Of a stretch of 6,202 bases of DNA, positions 6,003-6,202 are shown in pieces; position 1 is the first letter of the stretch, and the number at the start of each line of letters is the position of its first letter. The notes below the pieces were generated by a model. That model did no database searches and was not told where the DNA came from. It was given only the letters and a program-made list of their open reading frames with translations. The position numbers and the translations under genes were made by a program. Location: assembly GCA_029062725.1 (NCBI GenBank), contig JAIDPP010000215.1, forward strand, positions 1 through 6,202. Reading direction: 5' to 3'. This stretch comes from Muribaculaceae bacterium. Lineage in GTDB: Bacteria; Bacteroidota; Bacteroidia; Bacteroidales; Muribaculaceae.

Positions 6003-6202
6003 TCAGAGTTTCTTCACGAACGAACGCCGGTGGCGATGCTGGCGGGTGGTGAAATATTCCCACTGGCTCTGAACTTTCGAGTTGGTCTCCATCTCGGGAT
6101 TCGATTCGGCGTATTTAAACCCGTATTTCTGATAATAAGGGATAAGGTCGGTGAAAAGCAGCGCGTTCACTCCCTTGTTCTGGTAATCGGGCGCTACTGC
6201 GA
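6003..6202 (-). CDS. GNAT-like acetyltransferase-related protein, C-terminal fragment
   Basis: Only the last 65 codons and the TGA (6005-6003) are in the window; the 5' part lies beyond 6202. The fragment opens VAPDYQNKGVNALLFTDL, which resembles the GNAT acetyl-CoA-binding segment (V.P.YQ.KG...LL), then PYYQKYGFKYAESNPEMETN, QSQWEYFTTRQHRHRR and a basic end SFVKKL. The (K)YGFKYAESNPE and QWEYF..RQH.RRR features match a conserved Bacteroidetes hypothetical family that I recall as GNAT-fold; substrate and role are unknown. It is the first visible gene of the cluster, 12 bp upstream of ubiE, so the two are likely translated from one mRNA. Confidence 0.75.
   Translation of the reverse strand, partial: AVAPDYQNKGVNALLFTDLIPYYQKYGFKYAESNPEMETNSKVQSQWEYFTTRQHRHRRSFVKKL

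Overview
The window looks like a Bacteroidales chromosome segment, probably close to Muribaculaceae or Prevotellaceae (family inferred; order fairly secure). Evidence for this is the Bacteroidetes-type serine dehydratase, a UbiE/MenG methyltransferase, an exact Bacteroidetes -7 box (TAnnTTTG) on the minus strand, AT-rich leaders without clear Shine-Dalgarno sequences, and a large secreted protein with chitobiase-type (CHB_HEX_C) beta-sandwich modules. Every gene I can support lies on the minus strand. Plus-strand open frames are shadows. No tRNA, rRNA, CRISPR array, transposase or phage gene is visible.

Read in the direction of transcription (right to left), the window opens with the last 65 codons of a GNAT-like protein (6003-6202). 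It continues with ubiE/menG (5193-5990), a U32-family protein of the TrhP/YegQ type (3852-5105) and L-serine ammonia-lyase sdaA (2553-3776). These four are tightly spaced (gaps of 12, 87 and 75 bp), have no recognisable promoter between them, and are moderately GC-rich. They are probably co-transcribed housekeeping genes: menaquinone methylation, probable tRNA wobble-uridine hydroxylation, and serine catabolism to pyruvate and ammonia. Two of the products should carry Fe-S clusters.

The intergenic region 2282-2552 has its own architecture: T-tracts after sdaA, a promoter candidate at 2453-2460, a GC palindrome at 2416-2430 and a perfect 13-bp inverted repeat at 2386-2414. The two hairpins would lie in a leader of about 165 nt for the next gene. 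A second small intergenic region (3777-3851) holds four tandem GTTNCC hexamers abutting a small hairpin.

The left third (1-2281) is one long, AT-richer gene running off the window. It encodes at least 760 residues of a secreted, non-catalytic-looking modular protein: signal peptide, N-terminal beta domain, CHB_HEX_C module, two OB-like domains, a second CHB_HEX_C module, a beta-sandwich domain and the start of a third repeat. Its function is unknown; surface or extracellular carbohydrate or protein binding is a guess from the modules. I see no convincing new multi-gene system. The best leads are the structured leader of the secreted gene, the matched cysteine pairs in its repeats, and the missing C-terminal cysteine in SdaA.
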